Shown here piece by piece: positions 1-16,903 of a stretch of DNA of 64,000 bases (positions are counted from its first letter, which is position 1; every line of letters begins with the position of its first letter). The DNA lies in contig NZ_JABMJG010000007.1 in NCBI RefSeq assembly GCF_013376045.1, forward strand, positions 248,001-312,000, read 5' to 3'. The notes beneath the pieces were generated by a model, which was not told the origin of the DNA, did no database searches, and saw only the letters and a list, made by a program, of their open reading frames with translations. This stretch comes from Variovorax sp. SG517 (lineage in GTDB: Bacteria > Pseudomonadota > Gammaproteobacteria > Burkholderiales > Burkholderiaceae_C). Both the position numbers and the translations under genes were made by a program.

Positions 1-1952
1 TCCTCGCGCGACAGCAGGCCCGCCTGCCGCAGGGCCTGCATCAAGGCGATTCGCTCGCGCGCGCGGTCCATCAGCTGCCTGTCGAAGATCGCCGGGTCGG
101 GAAACAGGCCGAGCGCGAGCCGCTCCCGCAGGTCGGAGGCCGTCCACCAGCCCGCGAAGGTCGCGAGGTCGTGCGTGCTGAGCGCAACGAGGGCGGCCGG
201 CGGATAGGCGTCGGGCTGCGTGAAGCCGCCGTCGCCCTGCCTCTCGAAATACAGCAGTCGGTAGGACAGCACGTCGGCCTGCGCCAGCGCGTCGCGCATC
301 GCTTCTTCGACCGTGCCGAGATCCTCGCCCACGACCATGCAACGCTGCCGCTGGCTCTCTATCGCCACGATGGCCAGCATCTCGTCCAGCGCATAGCGGA
401 CGTAAGCCCCATCGCGCGCGCTCCGGCCCTGCGGAATCCAGAACAGCCGCATCAGGCCCATCACGTGATCGATGCGCAACGCGCCCGCGCCATGCATGCA
501 GGCCCGCAGCGTGTCGATGAAGAAACGGTAGCCGTCTGCGCGCAGGCGGTCGGGGCGCAGCGGCGGAAGGCCCCAGCCCTGCCCGGCCGGGTTGAACTCG
601 TCCGGCGGCGCGCCGACGCTGGCACCCTGGGCAAACATCTGCTGCGCGCCCCAGGCATCGGAGCCGGCGCGATCGACCGACACCGCAAGGTCCACGTACA
701 GGCCGACGCCCATGCCGAGCGCATCGCAGCGCGCGGACACACGCGCGAACTGCCGGCTGGCGATCCACTGGAGGTATTGATGGAACTGCACGCGCCGCGC
801 ATGGGTGACCGCAAAGGCCGTGACCTCGGCCGAATCCGGATCGCGCCAGGCGGCCGGCCATGCATGCCAGTCCCGTGCGCCGTCTCCAGCGGCAAGAAAG
901 CGCGCCTGCAGCGTCTCGAAGATGGCGTGCTGCCGCAGCGACTCGCCGCGCTCCGCGACGAAGGCCAGGAACTCCCTGCCCGACTCGTCGGGCGCGCCCT
1001 CCGGCGGCAGGTGGCGCGCGCAGAAGTCGTCGTAAAGCAATTCGAGCACTTCGAGCTTTGCCGCGGCCACGCCCGCGTAGTCCACCAGCGGCGCGGCGCG
1101 CAGCGCGGCAAGGCGCGCCTGGAAGCCGGGCGAACGCACCCTGTCGCGAGCCGGCTCGCAGCCTGCGAAGCCGTCCACCGCTTCCACGTCGATGTAGAGC
1201 ACGTTGAGGTGCTGGCGCGACGAGGGGCTGTACGGACTCGCATCCGTCGGCGTGCTCGTGAACAGCGCATGCAAGGGGTTCAGGCCGATGATGTCGGCGC
1301 CCTGCTCCGACATGCGCACAGCCAGGTCCTCCAGATCGCTGAAATCGCCGATGCCCCAGTTCCGCGGCGAGCTCAAACCGTAGAGCTGCGCCGTCACTCC
1401 CCAGACGCGGCCGCCGTCGCGTACGACAGGTGGCCGATAGCAGCGGCCGGGCGAGGCAAGCACCAGGGTCTCGCCGCGCAGGCCCTCGATGCGCAGCCGG
1501 TGGTAGCCCATCTCCAGGCCGACCGGCATCTGCAGCACGCGCTCGCACAGGCAGGCACCGTCGATGTCGATGCGGCCGGTCTCGGGCAATGCCTGGGCAT
1601 CGGCTTCACCCTCCAGTTGCCTGCCGTGTTCGTCGTCGAGCTGCCAGCGGATCCGGCGCATGGACGCCGGCAGGCGCAGCGTCACCGGCCAGGCGGGCTG
1701 GCCGGCCAGCACTGCCCGCACCGGCGGCAACGCCTGCGCCCAGCGCGCGCGGCGCGCGGCCTCGAGCGCCTTGCCCGCCGGCACCGTGCCGTCGAGCTGC
1801 ACGCCGAATTCGCCCAGCAGCGCGACCAGGCTCTCGGCGGACGCCTCGCAATGCTTGCCGAACGCATCGGAGTAGCCGGTCGAAATGCCGAAGTGCGCGC
1901 ACAGCCTCCCCAGATCGTCCGCGGCGGGGCCGTGGCGTGCTTCATCCGTCAT
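1..1952 (-). CDS. malQ: 4-alpha-glucanotransferase (amylomaltase), 3' end outside window
   Basis: GH77 disproportionating enzyme that transfers glucan segments between maltodextrins and releases glucose in the cytoplasm. The start is the ATG at 1952, overlapping the treZ stop by 11 bases. At least 650 residues are present and the frame is still open at base 1, so the C-terminus is missing. Reading the minus strand directly gives RIDHVMGL (catalytic Asp region, near 450-480), VGEDLGTV (acid/base Glu, near 330) and STHDLATFAGWW (near 150-190), all expected for GH77. It is the last visible gene of the glgB-to-malQ operon. In related operons treY often lies next to malQ, and treY is not in this window, so it may lie just to the left. 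That placement is inference. Confidence 0.93.
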   Translation of the reverse strand, partial: MTDEARHGPAADDLGRLCAHFGISTGYSDAFGKHCEASAESLVALLGEFGVQLDGTVPAGKALEAARRARWAQALPPVRAVLAGQPAWPVTLRLPASMRRIRWQLDDEHGRQLEGEADAQALPETGRIDIDGACLCERVLQMPVGLEMGYHRLRIEGLRGETLVLASPGRCYRPPVVRDGGRVWGVTAQLYGLSSPRNWGIGDFSDLEDLAVRMSEQGADIIGLNPLHALFTSTPTDASPYSPSSRQHLNVLYIDVEAVDGFAGCEPARDRVRSPGFQARLAALRAAPLVDYAGVAAAKLEVLELLYDDFCARHLPPEGAPDESGREFLAFVAERGESLRQHAIFETLQARFLAAGDGARDWHAWPAAWRDPDSAEVTAFAVTHARRVQFHQYLQWIASRQFARVSARCDALGMGVGLYVDLAVSVDRAGSDAWGAQQMFAQGASVGAPPDEFNPAGQGWGLPPLRPDRLRADGYRFFIDTLRACMHGAGALRIDHVMGLMRLFWIPQGRSARDGAYVRYALDEMLAIVAIESQRQRCMVVGEDLGTVEEAMRDALAQADVLSYRLLYFERQGDGGFTQPDAYPPAALVALSTHDLATFAGWWTASDLRERLALGLFPDPAIFDRQLMDRARERIALMQALRQAGLLSRE

Positions 1953-3818
1953 TCAACGCTTCCAGTGTCACGTGCACCGCGCCGCGCGCGAGGCGCAGGG
2001 CGCCATCGCTGTGGGTCGCGCCGTCGCTGTAGACCACTTCGCCGGGCGGCGCCACCACATCCTCCACAGGCCGTGCTCCGAAGTGGGCCAGCATATGCAG
2101 GCGTGTCGAGCCATCGCCGGCGTTCACCGGCTTCAGCTCCCACTGCACTTGCAGCGTGTCGTTCTCGCACCGGTAACTGCTCGCGCCCTTCGCGCCGCCG
2201 AGCCGGGGCACAAGCAGGTGATGGCGCAGATCCAGCAGCTGCTGCACCTCGCTGAGCCGCGAGAAATGCGGACGAGCCCCACGCTCGCGCCAGCGCAGCT
2301 TCGAAGCCAGGAAAGTCTCTTCGGCGTTCGGGTCCGGAATGCGCGCGCGGGCAGCCTCGTCGGCGAAGGCCGCGAAGCCGCCGAACTCCGCGCGTCGGCC
2401 TTCGGACACCGCCGTCGCCAGTTCGGGCCCGAAGTCGCAGAAATAAAGGAACGGCGAGGAAGCCGCGAACTCGTCGCCCATGAAGAGCATCGGCACATGC
2501 GGCGACAGCAGCAGGCAGGCCAGCGCCGCACGCACCAGCACCGGGTCGCCCAGCGCGTGGATGCGCTCGCCGAAGGCCCGGTTGCCGACCTGGTCATGCG
2601 TCTGCAGGAAGGAGACGAAGGCCTGCGACGGCAGCCGCGCGCTCGGCTCGCCGCGGCGCTGCCCCTGCCGGAACACCGACGGCTGCCCCTGGTAGATGAA
2701 GCCCTCGGCCAGCGCGCAGGCGAAGCGGCGCACCGGGTCGTCGGCATAGTCGGCGTAGTAGCCGTCGCGCTCGCCGGTGGCCAGCACGTGCACCGCGTGG
2801 TGCAGGTCGTCGTTCCACTGCGCGGTGCCGATCGAGGGCGAGCCCCGGTCGTCGCGCACCAGCATCGAGGCCCGGTTGTCCTCGTTCTCCAGCACCAGGT
2901 GCACATGGCGCCCGCGCGCCGGCCCGGCATCGAGCGCCTCGCGGATCTCGCGCACGATGTGCAGCCGGCTCTGGTCGTGGATGGCATGCACCGCATCCAG
3001 GCGCAGGCCGTCGAAGCGGAACTCCTCCACCCAGTAGAGCGCGTTGTGGATGAAGAAGTCGCGCACCGTGCGCGACTCCGGCCCGTCGAAGTTGATCGCC
3101 GCGCCCCACGGCGTCTGCCGCCCGGCATTGAAGAACTCGGGGCAGTACGCATGCAGGTAGTTGCCTTCCGGCCCGAAGTGGTTGTAGACCACGTCGAGCA
3201 GCACCATCAGCCCGAGCGAATGCGCCGTGTCTATCAGCGCCTTGAGTTCGTCGGGCGTGCCATACGAGGCATCGGGCGCGAACGGCAGCACGCCGTCGTA
3301 GCCCCAGTTGCGCCGCCCCGGAAAGTCCGCGAGCGGCATGAGCTCGATGGCGGTGATGCCCAGTTCGGCCAGCTCGGCCAGCCGCTCGCGCGCCGCGCGA
3401 AAGCTTCCTTCTTCGGTGAAGGTGCCCACGTGCAGCTCGTAGACCACCGCCTCTTCCCAGGGGCGGCCGCGCCAGGCCCCGTCCGTCCACTGGAAGCGCC
3501 GAGGGTCCACGACCTCGCTCGGGCCATGCACGTCCTCGGGGTTGAAGCGCGAAGCGGGATCGGGCACGCGCGTGCCGTCGGGCAGGCGGTAGCGGTAGCG
3601 GTCTCCGTGCCCCGCGCCGGGCACGCTCAGGCGATGCCAGCCGCGCCCGTCGCGCGACATCGGCTTCGAGGAGGTTTCGCCGCCGCCGGGCGCATGGTGC
3701 GGATGATGTTCGAGCACCACGGTCTCCGCGGAAGGTGCCCAGAGCGCGAAGTCGGTGCCGTCGGCGAGCACCGTCGCGCCGAACGGCATGCGATGCACGT
3801 GGGTGTCCGTGTGAGCCG

Positions 3819-3822
<4 letters not shown>
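1942..3822 (-). CDS. treZ: Malto-oligosyltrehalose trehalohydrolase
   Basis: GH13 enzyme that releases trehalose from maltooligosyl-trehalose in the TreY-TreZ route. The 626-residue protein starts at MTAHTDTH (ATG 3822), which overlaps the glgX stop as ATGA. The open frame extends further upstream, but that part is the antisense of glgX. An N-terminal CBM48-like beta domain (FALWAPSAETVVL) precedes the barrel. The GH13 signatures are present: FRFDGLRLDAVHAIHD (nucleophile Asp), VLENEDNR (Glu) and LQTHDQVGNRAFG (Asp of region IV). The length fits TreZ (about 600). Its partner TreY is not visible here, so the route is complete only if treY lies elsewhere. Confidence 0.94.
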
Positions 3823-5981
<2,159 letters not shown>

Positions 5982-5991
5982 GCGTTGTGTT

Positions 5992-6741
5992 TCAGTGTGG
6001 AGGACGGTCGTTGTCGAAGTGCGGGGGGCGGCTGCCGCCGACGGTGGTCACGCTCGGCGGCGGCTTGGCGCTTCCCGTCTGCCGGGGCCACCAGCGCTCG
6101 ATCTGGGCCTTCGCCCAGTCCTTGCCGGCCAGGCCGAAGGCCAGGGCCAGGGCGAACACCACGCCCGCCAGGATCACCAGGAAGCTCTCGCGCACGATGT
6201 CGCCGCCGACCTTGATCTGGTCCAGCGCGATCAGGATCACGAAGGCCATCACCGCGTACTGCGCGACCTTGCCGAAGAGCACGGCGTCCTGCATCTTCAC
6301 GCTGCGGAAATAGCTGCTCACCGCCTCGCCCACGAAGCGCGCGAAGTAGGAGCCGAAGGCCAGCACCAGCAGCGCCACAAACACGTTGGGCACGAACCAG
6401 ACGATGCGCCCCAGCAGGTCGGCGATGTAGCTCAGCCCCATGCCGTTGAAGGCGATGAGCAGCGAGGCCAATATCACCAGCCAGTAGGTCAGGATGCCGA
6501 ACAGGCTGCTGGTGTCGCCCGCCAGTCCGCCCTGGCGCAGGAAGTTGTCCAGCCCCGCACGCTCGGTCAGCACGTTGAAGTTGATCGCGCGCAGCGCCTT
6601 GGTCACCGTGAAGCGGGCCGCCTTGGCGACCAGCCAGCCGACCAGGACCACCACCAGCGCGATCAGCAGGCGCGGAATGAAGGCGCCGACCTGATACAGG
6701 ATCGCGCGCAGCGGCTCCAGGTGAATGCCGAAGTTTTCCAT
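5992..6741 (-). CDS. Mechanosensitive-channel-like conserved TM-helix membrane protein
   Basis: 249-residue inner-membrane protein with about five hydrophobic segments (near residues 22-42, 84-104, 113-134, 158-175, 184-204). The last one, VFALALAFGLAGKDWAKAQI, resembles the pore-lining helix of MscS-related 'conserved TM helix' (PF05552) proteins. There is no cytoplasmic vestibule; after the last helix comes a short basic/proline tail. It sits inside the trehalose/glycogen operon, 36 bases after treS and 10 before glgX, so it is almost certainly co-transcribed. Because trehalose is a compatible solute, a role in osmotic solute release or sensing is plausible, but this is inference from context. 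Channel activity is not shown by the sequence. Confidence 0.8.
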   Translation of the reverse strand: MENFGIHLEPLRAILYQVGAFIPRLLIALVVVLVGWLVAKAARFTVTKALRAINFNVLTERAGLDNFLRQGGLAGDTSSLFGILTYWLVILASLLIAFNGMGLSYIADLLGRIVWFVPNVFVALLVLAFGSYFARFVGEAVSSYFRSVKMQDAVLFGKVAQYAVMAFVILIALDQIKVGGDIVRESFLVILAGVVFALALAFGLAGKDWAKAQIERWWPRQTGSAKPPPSVTTVGGSRPPHFDNDRPPH

Positions 6742-6777
6742 GATCTGTCTTCCGTTGAAGGTGGCCTCGGCGGTGGG

Positions 6778-10113
<3,336 letters not shown>

Positions 10114-10125
10114 GGGCGAGCGACC

Positions 10126-12188
10126 TCAGAGGAAGTAGTCGAAGTCTCGTTCGTCGCCGTGGCGGCGGCGGACCACGAAGATGTGCGCGGGCACGCTGTG
10201 GGGATCGAGCCGGACGTAGTGCCAGTCGCCCTGCCAGATGAATCGCTGGCCGCTGAGCAGGTCGTGCATCTGGAAGCTGGCGCCGGCCGCGACGCCCACG
10301 CTGGCGGGCTCCAGCCCGAGCCAGCCCGACTGCGTGTTGTGCGGATCGAGGTTGACCACGGTGACGATCACATTGGAGCCGTCGGGCGACTCCTTGGCAT
10401 AGGCCAGCAGCTGGTCGTTGTCGATGTGCAGGAAGCGCAGGCTCCTGTCCCAGTGCAGCGCGGGGTTCTCGCGGCGGATGCGGTTCACCCGCGCGATGAA
10501 GGGAGCGAGGCTGGCGGGGTCGTCGTGGTTCCAGTGGCGCAGCTGGTATTTCTCGGAATCGAGGTATTCCTCGCTGCCGGGTCCGCGCGGCAGGTGTTCG
10601 CACAGTTCGTAGGCCGGCCCATAGATGCCGTAGTTGGCCGCGAGCGTGGCAGCCAGCACAAGCCGCGACATGAACACGGCCGGCTCGCCGGCATGGAACT
10701 GCTCATGAAGGATGTCGGGCGTGTTGGGCCAGACGTTGGGGCGGAAATAGTCGATGCCGGGGCCGCTGGAAAGCTCGGTGAAGTACTCCTGCAGCTCCTT
10801 CTTCGTGTTGCGCCAGGTGAAGTAGGTGTACGACTGCGAGAAGCCGAGCTTGGCGAGCCGGTGCATCACCTTCGGCCGCGTGAAGGCTTCGGCCAGGAAG
10901 ATCACGTCGGGATGCGCGCGCTTCACCTCGCCGATGGCCCACTCCCAGAACGGGAAGGCCTTGGTGTGCGGGTTGTCCACCCGGAAGATGCGCACGCCCT
11001 CGCCGATCCAGTGGTCGAGCACGCTCTTGAGCTCGGCCCACAGGCCCCGCCAGTCTTCGCACTCGAAGTTGAAGGGATAGATGTCCTGGTACTTCTTGGG
11101 CGGGTTCTCGGCGTACTGCACGCTGCCGTCGGGGCGCCAGCGGAACCAGTCGGGATGCGCCTTCACGTAGGGATGGTCTGGCGCGCACTGGAAGGCGATG
11201 TCCAGCGCGATCTCCAGGCCATGCGCCGCGGCGCGGTCGAGCAGGCGCCTGAAGTCTTCCGCGCTGCCCAGGGCCGGCAGGATCGACTTGTGCCCGCCCT
11301 CCGCCGCGCCGATGGCCCAGGGGCTGCCCACATCGCCGGGGCCTGCTTCCAGCGCGTTGTTGGGGCCCTTGCGCTGTTCGCGCCCGATGGGATGGATGGG
11401 CGGAAAGTACAGCACGTCGAAGCCCATGGCGGCGATGGCCGGCAGGCGCGCCTCCACGTCCCTGAAGGTGCCGTGCGCGCCGGGCACGGGGCTGGCCGAA
11501 CGCGGGAACAGCTCATACCAGGTGCTGAAGCGCGCGCGCTCGCGGTCGGCCACCAGCGGCAGCTCGACCGGATGGCGCACCGCGTGCCGGCGGTCGGGAT
11601 GGCGCCGCGCGAGCTCGGCGTATTCCTCGTCGAGCGCCAGGGCCTTGAGCGAGACGACGTCGGATGCCGGGCTGGCCGCCACGGCGTCGAGCTCGGTGGC
11701 CCACCGCTGCAGGGCGACGCGGTCGGCGCCCTCGGCGCGAGCGGCGGCGGCCGCGATCTCCAGCGCGCCGACCTGCGCGGCGATGCGCACGTCGTCGGGA
11801 TCGACGCGCCGCGTCATCTCGCTGCGCCACGACTCGAACGGATCCACCCAGGCGACGGCGGTGTAGACGTAGCGCCCCATCGAAGGCGGCGAGAACCTGG
11901 CCTCCCACACGTCGTTGCCCAGCGGCTTCATCGGCACTTCGCGAAAGCCGGCCTGGTCGTGCGCGCGCCAGCACAGCTGCACGCGCAGCACGTCGTGCCC
12001 GTCGGTGAAGCAATGGGCGCGTACCCGCACCGGCTCACCCACCACGCGCTTCACCGGGAAGCGGCCGCCGTCCACGCAGGGCAACACGGCGTCGATGACC
12101 GCGCGGACGGTGCCTGACGCCCCGTTCGCGAACTCCATGTCCGCTCCCGCCGGCGGGGAGGCAGTCTTTGCAGAGAAGATGTTCTTCA

Positions 12189-12189
<1 letters not shown>
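10126..12189 (-). CDS. glgE: Alpha-1,4-glucan:maltose-1-phosphate maltosyltransferase
   Basis: GH13_3 enzyme that extends alpha-1,4-glucan with maltosyl units from maltose-1-phosphate. It has 687 residues from ATG 12189 (MKNIFSAK); this ATG shares one base with the glgB stop (TGATG), which decides the start against a longer in-frame reading. Seen in the protein: WYELFPRSASP, VLYFPPIHPIG, FRVDNPHTKAFPFWEW (nucleophile Asp) and FLAEAFTRP (general acid Glu), all diagnostic of GlgE. It stands between glgB and treS-mak, giving the full GlgE pathway trehalose > maltose > maltose-1-P > glucan > branched glucan in one operon. Confidence 0.96.
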
Positions 12190-14078
<1,889 letters not shown>

Positions 14079-14090
14079 GGTGCTCCCGTT

Positions 14091-14129
14091 GAGAAAGAGT
14101 TCTCGGAGTCCTCTCTTCAGAGTCCTCTC
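14091..14129. repeat. Direct repeat and small dyad upstream of glgB
   Basis: Two copies of GAGTCCTCTC (14106-14115 and 14120-14129) lie 14 bases apart. A short dyad, GAGAA-N4-TTCTC, lies between them and glgB. They sit within 50 bases of the glgB start, where a regulator of the whole operon or its divergent neighbour could bind. No known regulator motif is recognised. The rest of 14130-14317 holds no gene; TTGATA at 14281 is a possible -35 for the rightward gene but has no good -10. Confidence 0.35.
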
Positions 14130-14317
14130 GTCTGGTGCTCCTCAATTTGCTGGCGTGCGGGGCACCGTGGTTAAGGCCGGCGCCGATTCACCATGTCGGA
14201 GAGAAGCCCGTGCGTCCGCCCGAACCGGACGGGAGCGGCGGGCGGGGCCGCGTCGAAATGCCCCACTGTCGAGCGGGCGGTTGATAAAAAGAGAGCGCCA
14301 CGCCACGATACGAACGC

Positions 14318-15508
14318 ATGACTGACCTGGATGCCCCCACGCTCGACCTGATCGAAACCTGCTCGCAGGCCTCCCTCGCTCTTCTGGAACGCAACCTGAC
14401 GCCGCACGGCATCCTCGCGGCCTCGCGCACCGAAGCCGCCGAGGCGCGGCGCTACACGCGCATCTTCGGACGCGACGCCGCGATATGCGTGATGGCGATG
14501 TGCGGCAGCGGCGTTCCAGCGCTGGAGCAAGGCGCAGTGGCGAGCATCGACTCGCTCGCGGCGCGGCAGGCCGCCAACGGACAGATCCCGAAGTACGTCG
14601 ACCCCGAAGGCCGCGATGCCGACTTCTGGTACCTGGGCTGCATCGACGCCACCCTGTGGTGGCTGATTGCCGTGGACCATGTGCGCCGTCACGGGCAGGT
14701 CGGCTCCTCGCGCTGGAGCGCGGAGGCCGGCCGCGCACTGGACTGGCTGCTGGCACAGGAGCACCAGCACTTCCGGCTGCTGCAGCAGAACGAAGCCAGC
14801 GACTGGGCCGACATCATGCCGCGCTCGGGCTACGTGCTCTACACCAATGCGCTCTGGTACGAGGTCAAGCGCCGATACGCGCTGGACCATGCGGAGGCAA
14901 CGCAGCACCATTTCAACCACCTGTTCAACCCCTTCCAGCGGGACCTGCCCGAATACCACCGCGCGCGGCTGCTGCAGCACTACGCGCGCCGCGGCCGGCG
15001 CGACCCCGGGCTGTATCTCAGCTTCGTCAACCTGGCCGTGGTCGGCGACGAGGGAGACGTATTCGGCAACGTGCTGGCCATGCAGAGCGGGCTGGCCGAC
15101 ACGGCCATGGCGCAGCGCATCGTCGACACCATCACGCAGGCGCGAGCCAGCGATCCCTACCCCGTGCGCGTGGTGCTGCACCCGCTGTCGCGCCAGCACC
15201 CGCTGTGGCGGGCCTACATGGGCCGCCACCAGCAGAACATCGTGCACCAGTATCACAACGGGGGCATCTGGCCCTTCGTCGGCGGCTTCTGGGTGATGGC
15301 GCTGGCCAGGCTGGGCGCACTCGAGATGGCCCGCGCCGAACTCGCGCGGCTGGCGCAGGTCAACGCGCTCGACGACTGGCGCTTCACCGAGTGGTTCCAC
15401 GGCCGGACGCTGTCGCCCATGGGCATGGCCGGGCAGAGCTGGAATGCCGCGACCTTCCTGCTCGCGCGGCGCGCCCTGCTGGACTGCGAGGCCGCCCGTG
15501 GATCCTGA
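14318..15508 (+). CDS. (alpha/alpha)6-barrel glycosidase, GH100/debranching-enzyme C-terminal type
   Basis: 396-residue cytoplasmic protein without signal peptide. It resembles bacterial neutral/alkaline invertase (GH100) and amylo-alpha-1,6-glucosidase C-terminal domains. Visible elements are GRDAAICVMAMC near 51, NGQIPKYVDPEG near 88, SDWADIMPRSGYVLYTNALW at 161-180 (candidate general acid Asp), NGGIWPFVGGFW near 310, TEWFHG near 353 (candidate Glu) and GQSWNAATFLLA near 373. It is divergent from glgB with about 240 bases between them, which suggests a role in the same glucan or sucrose/trehalose metabolism. The exact substrate (sucrose or alpha-1,6-glucan) cannot be fixed from sequence alone. 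It is shorter than typical GH100 enzymes (about 450-480). Confidence 0.75.
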   Translation: MTDLDAPTLDLIETCSQASLALLERNLTPHGILAASRTEAAEARRYTRIFGRDAAICVMAMCGSGVPALEQGAVASIDSLAARQAANGQIPKYVDPEGRDADFWYLGCIDATLWWLIAVDHVRRHGQVGSSRWSAEAGRALDWLLAQEHQHFRLLQQNEASDWADIMPRSGYVLYTNALWYEVKRRYALDHAEATQHHFNHLFNPFQRDLPEYHRARLLQHYARRGRRDPGLYLSFVNLAVVGDEGDVFGNVLAMQSGLADTAMAQRIVDTITQARASDPYPVRVVLHPLSRQHPLWRAYMGRHQQNIVHQYHNGGIWPFVGGFWVMALARLGALEMARAELARLAQVNALDDWRFTEWFHGRTLSPMGMAGQSWNAATFLLARRALLDCEAARGS

Positions 15509-15604
15509 TCGGTCCTGATCAGGGCGAGCGTCGGACGCCTGCAGTCGCCGGTGCTCGGCACGTCCGCTCGTAACGAGCCGCACTGCGCCCTCTTCCAATG
15601 GGAA

Positions 15605-15660
15605 CTAGGCCATAGGTACCCATCCCCTGTAGGAATACAGCCCGTCTTTCCCCCGCCTAG
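15605..15660. promoter_or_regulatory. Nested dyad upstream of small ORF
   Basis: CTAGGC (15605-15610) is mirrored by GCCTAG (15655-15660), and inside it CTGTA (15627-15631) is mirrored by TACAG (15636-15640). Both dyads share nearly the same centre (about 15633). The region 15509-15752 holds no gene. This could be an operator for the 15753 gene or an RNA hairpin. The inner dyad is not a LexA box, because its spacer is 4 and not 8. Confidence 0.35.
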
Positions 15661-15752
15661 GGGCTTCGCTCTTGTCGATGGAAACCTTCGACTTCGATAC
15701 TGTGTGCCGGACCTGCAGTCCGATCGCGGATCATTCGGAAGGAGCGACGGCA

Positions 15753-15998
15753 ATGCCGATGAATTTCCTGAGGCGCATCGAGGACGCCTCGTTTCCCCTG
15801 GCCATCCACACCGACGCGGACATCCAGTGCGCCGCGGTCCTGGCGGCTGCCCAACTGGTGGAGGCAAGCCTGCCCGAGCCAGGTACGGGGGCCGGCCAGG
15901 GCGGCGTCATCCTGCGCATCACTCCGCTGGGCAGGGCGGAACTGAAAAGGATGCACGCCAAGGACCGGAACAGCGACTGCGAGGCCTGTTCCGATTGA
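15753..15998 (+). CDS. Small hypothetical protein, 81 aa
   Basis: Unrecognised cytoplasmic protein starting MPMNFLRRIEDASF. The ATG at 15753 is preferred to an in-frame ATG at 15672 because GGAAGGAG lies eight bases upstream of it. It has a mixed alpha/beta composition with a central alanine-rich helix (AAVLAAAQLVEASL), a glycine linker, then VILRITPLGRAELKRM and an acidic, two-Cys tail (CEACSD). The LGRAELKRM end resembles the wing of small winged-helix proteins, but this is weak. A nested dyad lies about 100 bases upstream. No function is assigned. Confidence 0.6.
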   Translation: MPMNFLRRIEDASFPLAIHTDADIQCAAVLAAAQLVEASLPEPGTGAGQGGVILRITPLGRAELKRMHAKDRNSDCEACSD

Positions 15999-16218
15999 GG
16001 GGGTTGCAGAGCCAGCCTTGAAAGCGCAGTGGCAATGCCATGCCCGCGAGGGCAGGCCTGGCCCGCGCGTCTGCCTGCGCCGCCGGCCCGACAGACCGAG
16101 GTCGCGAGCCGCCGCGCGGAACGGCCTTCATCCGGCCTCGCTCATCACGTAGCATCCGGCTCCAGTTGCATCGCCAGATGGGTCGCCTGACCTCTCTTCC
16201 TTCATCCGGAGCCGGTCC

Positions 16219-16845
16219 ATGAAGCTGCTGTTCGCCCTGTTTCTCTCCGCGCTGCTCTGCGCCTGCGCAAGCACGCCCGGCACCGCGCCGGGCAACACGG
16301 GAGGAGCACCGTCGGGCGTCGAGCAGGCGACCGAGCCGGCACCAGCCCCGCCCACTGGCATCCAGTGGCGCTACATCGATTCCAAGTCGTACGAAGCGGT
16401 GAGCCCCGGCCTGGGCATCAGCCATCGTTTCGAGAGCAGCGCCGGGTGGGTCGACGTCTACGTCTACGACATGAAGCGCAGCTGGCAGGCAGGCGTCGGC
16501 GATCCGCAGTTCGACGAACACTTCAGGAGCACCATTGCCGAGGTGCAGCGCGCCGTCGCGCAGGGCATGTACGCAAGCGCCAGGGTCGGACCCACGCGGG
16601 ACGTGCGCATCGAAGGACTGACCTTCCGCTCGGTCTCGTTCCGCCTCGTGCGCGCGCGTGACGGCACTCCCTACGACTCGTTCACCTACCTCGCTGTACG
16701 CAACGGCAAGCTGCTGAAGTACCGCATCTCCTTCAACACACCCACGCCGGCGAACACGGAGGCGATCGCGCGCGAGTTCATCGAACGCAACCTGCGCACC
16801 GGCCCCGAGGTGCCGGCCGGCACGCGCCAGCTGCGCAGCGCCTGA
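16219..16845 (+). CDS. Putative lipoprotein, 208 aa
   Basis: Envelope lipoprotein of unknown function. The signal peptide MKLLFALFLSALLCAC ends in a lipobox with Cys16. A Pro/Gly/Ala-rich linker to about residue 50 is followed by a globular domain rich in beta-strand (WVDVYVYDMKRSW, LTFRSVSFRLV, KLLKYRISFNT) and a final helix (EAIAREFIERNL). The fold resembles small periplasmic domains that follow a lipid anchor, but no family is recognised. It appears monocistronic; the gap 15999-16218 shows nothing certain. Confidence 0.75.
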   Translation: MKLLFALFLSALLCACASTPGTAPGNTGGAPSGVEQATEPAPAPPTGIQWRYIDSKSYEAVSPGLGISHRFESSAGWVDVYVYDMKRSWQAGVGDPQFDEHFRSTIAEVQRAVAQGMYASARVGPTRDVRIEGLTFRSVSFRLVRARDGTPYDSFTYLAVRNGKLLKYRISFNTPTPANTEAIAREFIERNLRTGPEVPAGTRQLRSA

Positions 16846-16903
16846 CGCCCGGGCCTTGAACCCGCTCCCGCTTCGCCGGAGCGCGCGCTGCCCCTCGACG
16901 TTA

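Noticed and set aside
15627..15640. CTGTA-N4-TACAG considered as a third LexA box
   Set aside because: The spacing between CTGT and ACAG is 6 and not the 8 needed for LexA; the wider nested dyad suggests another regulator.
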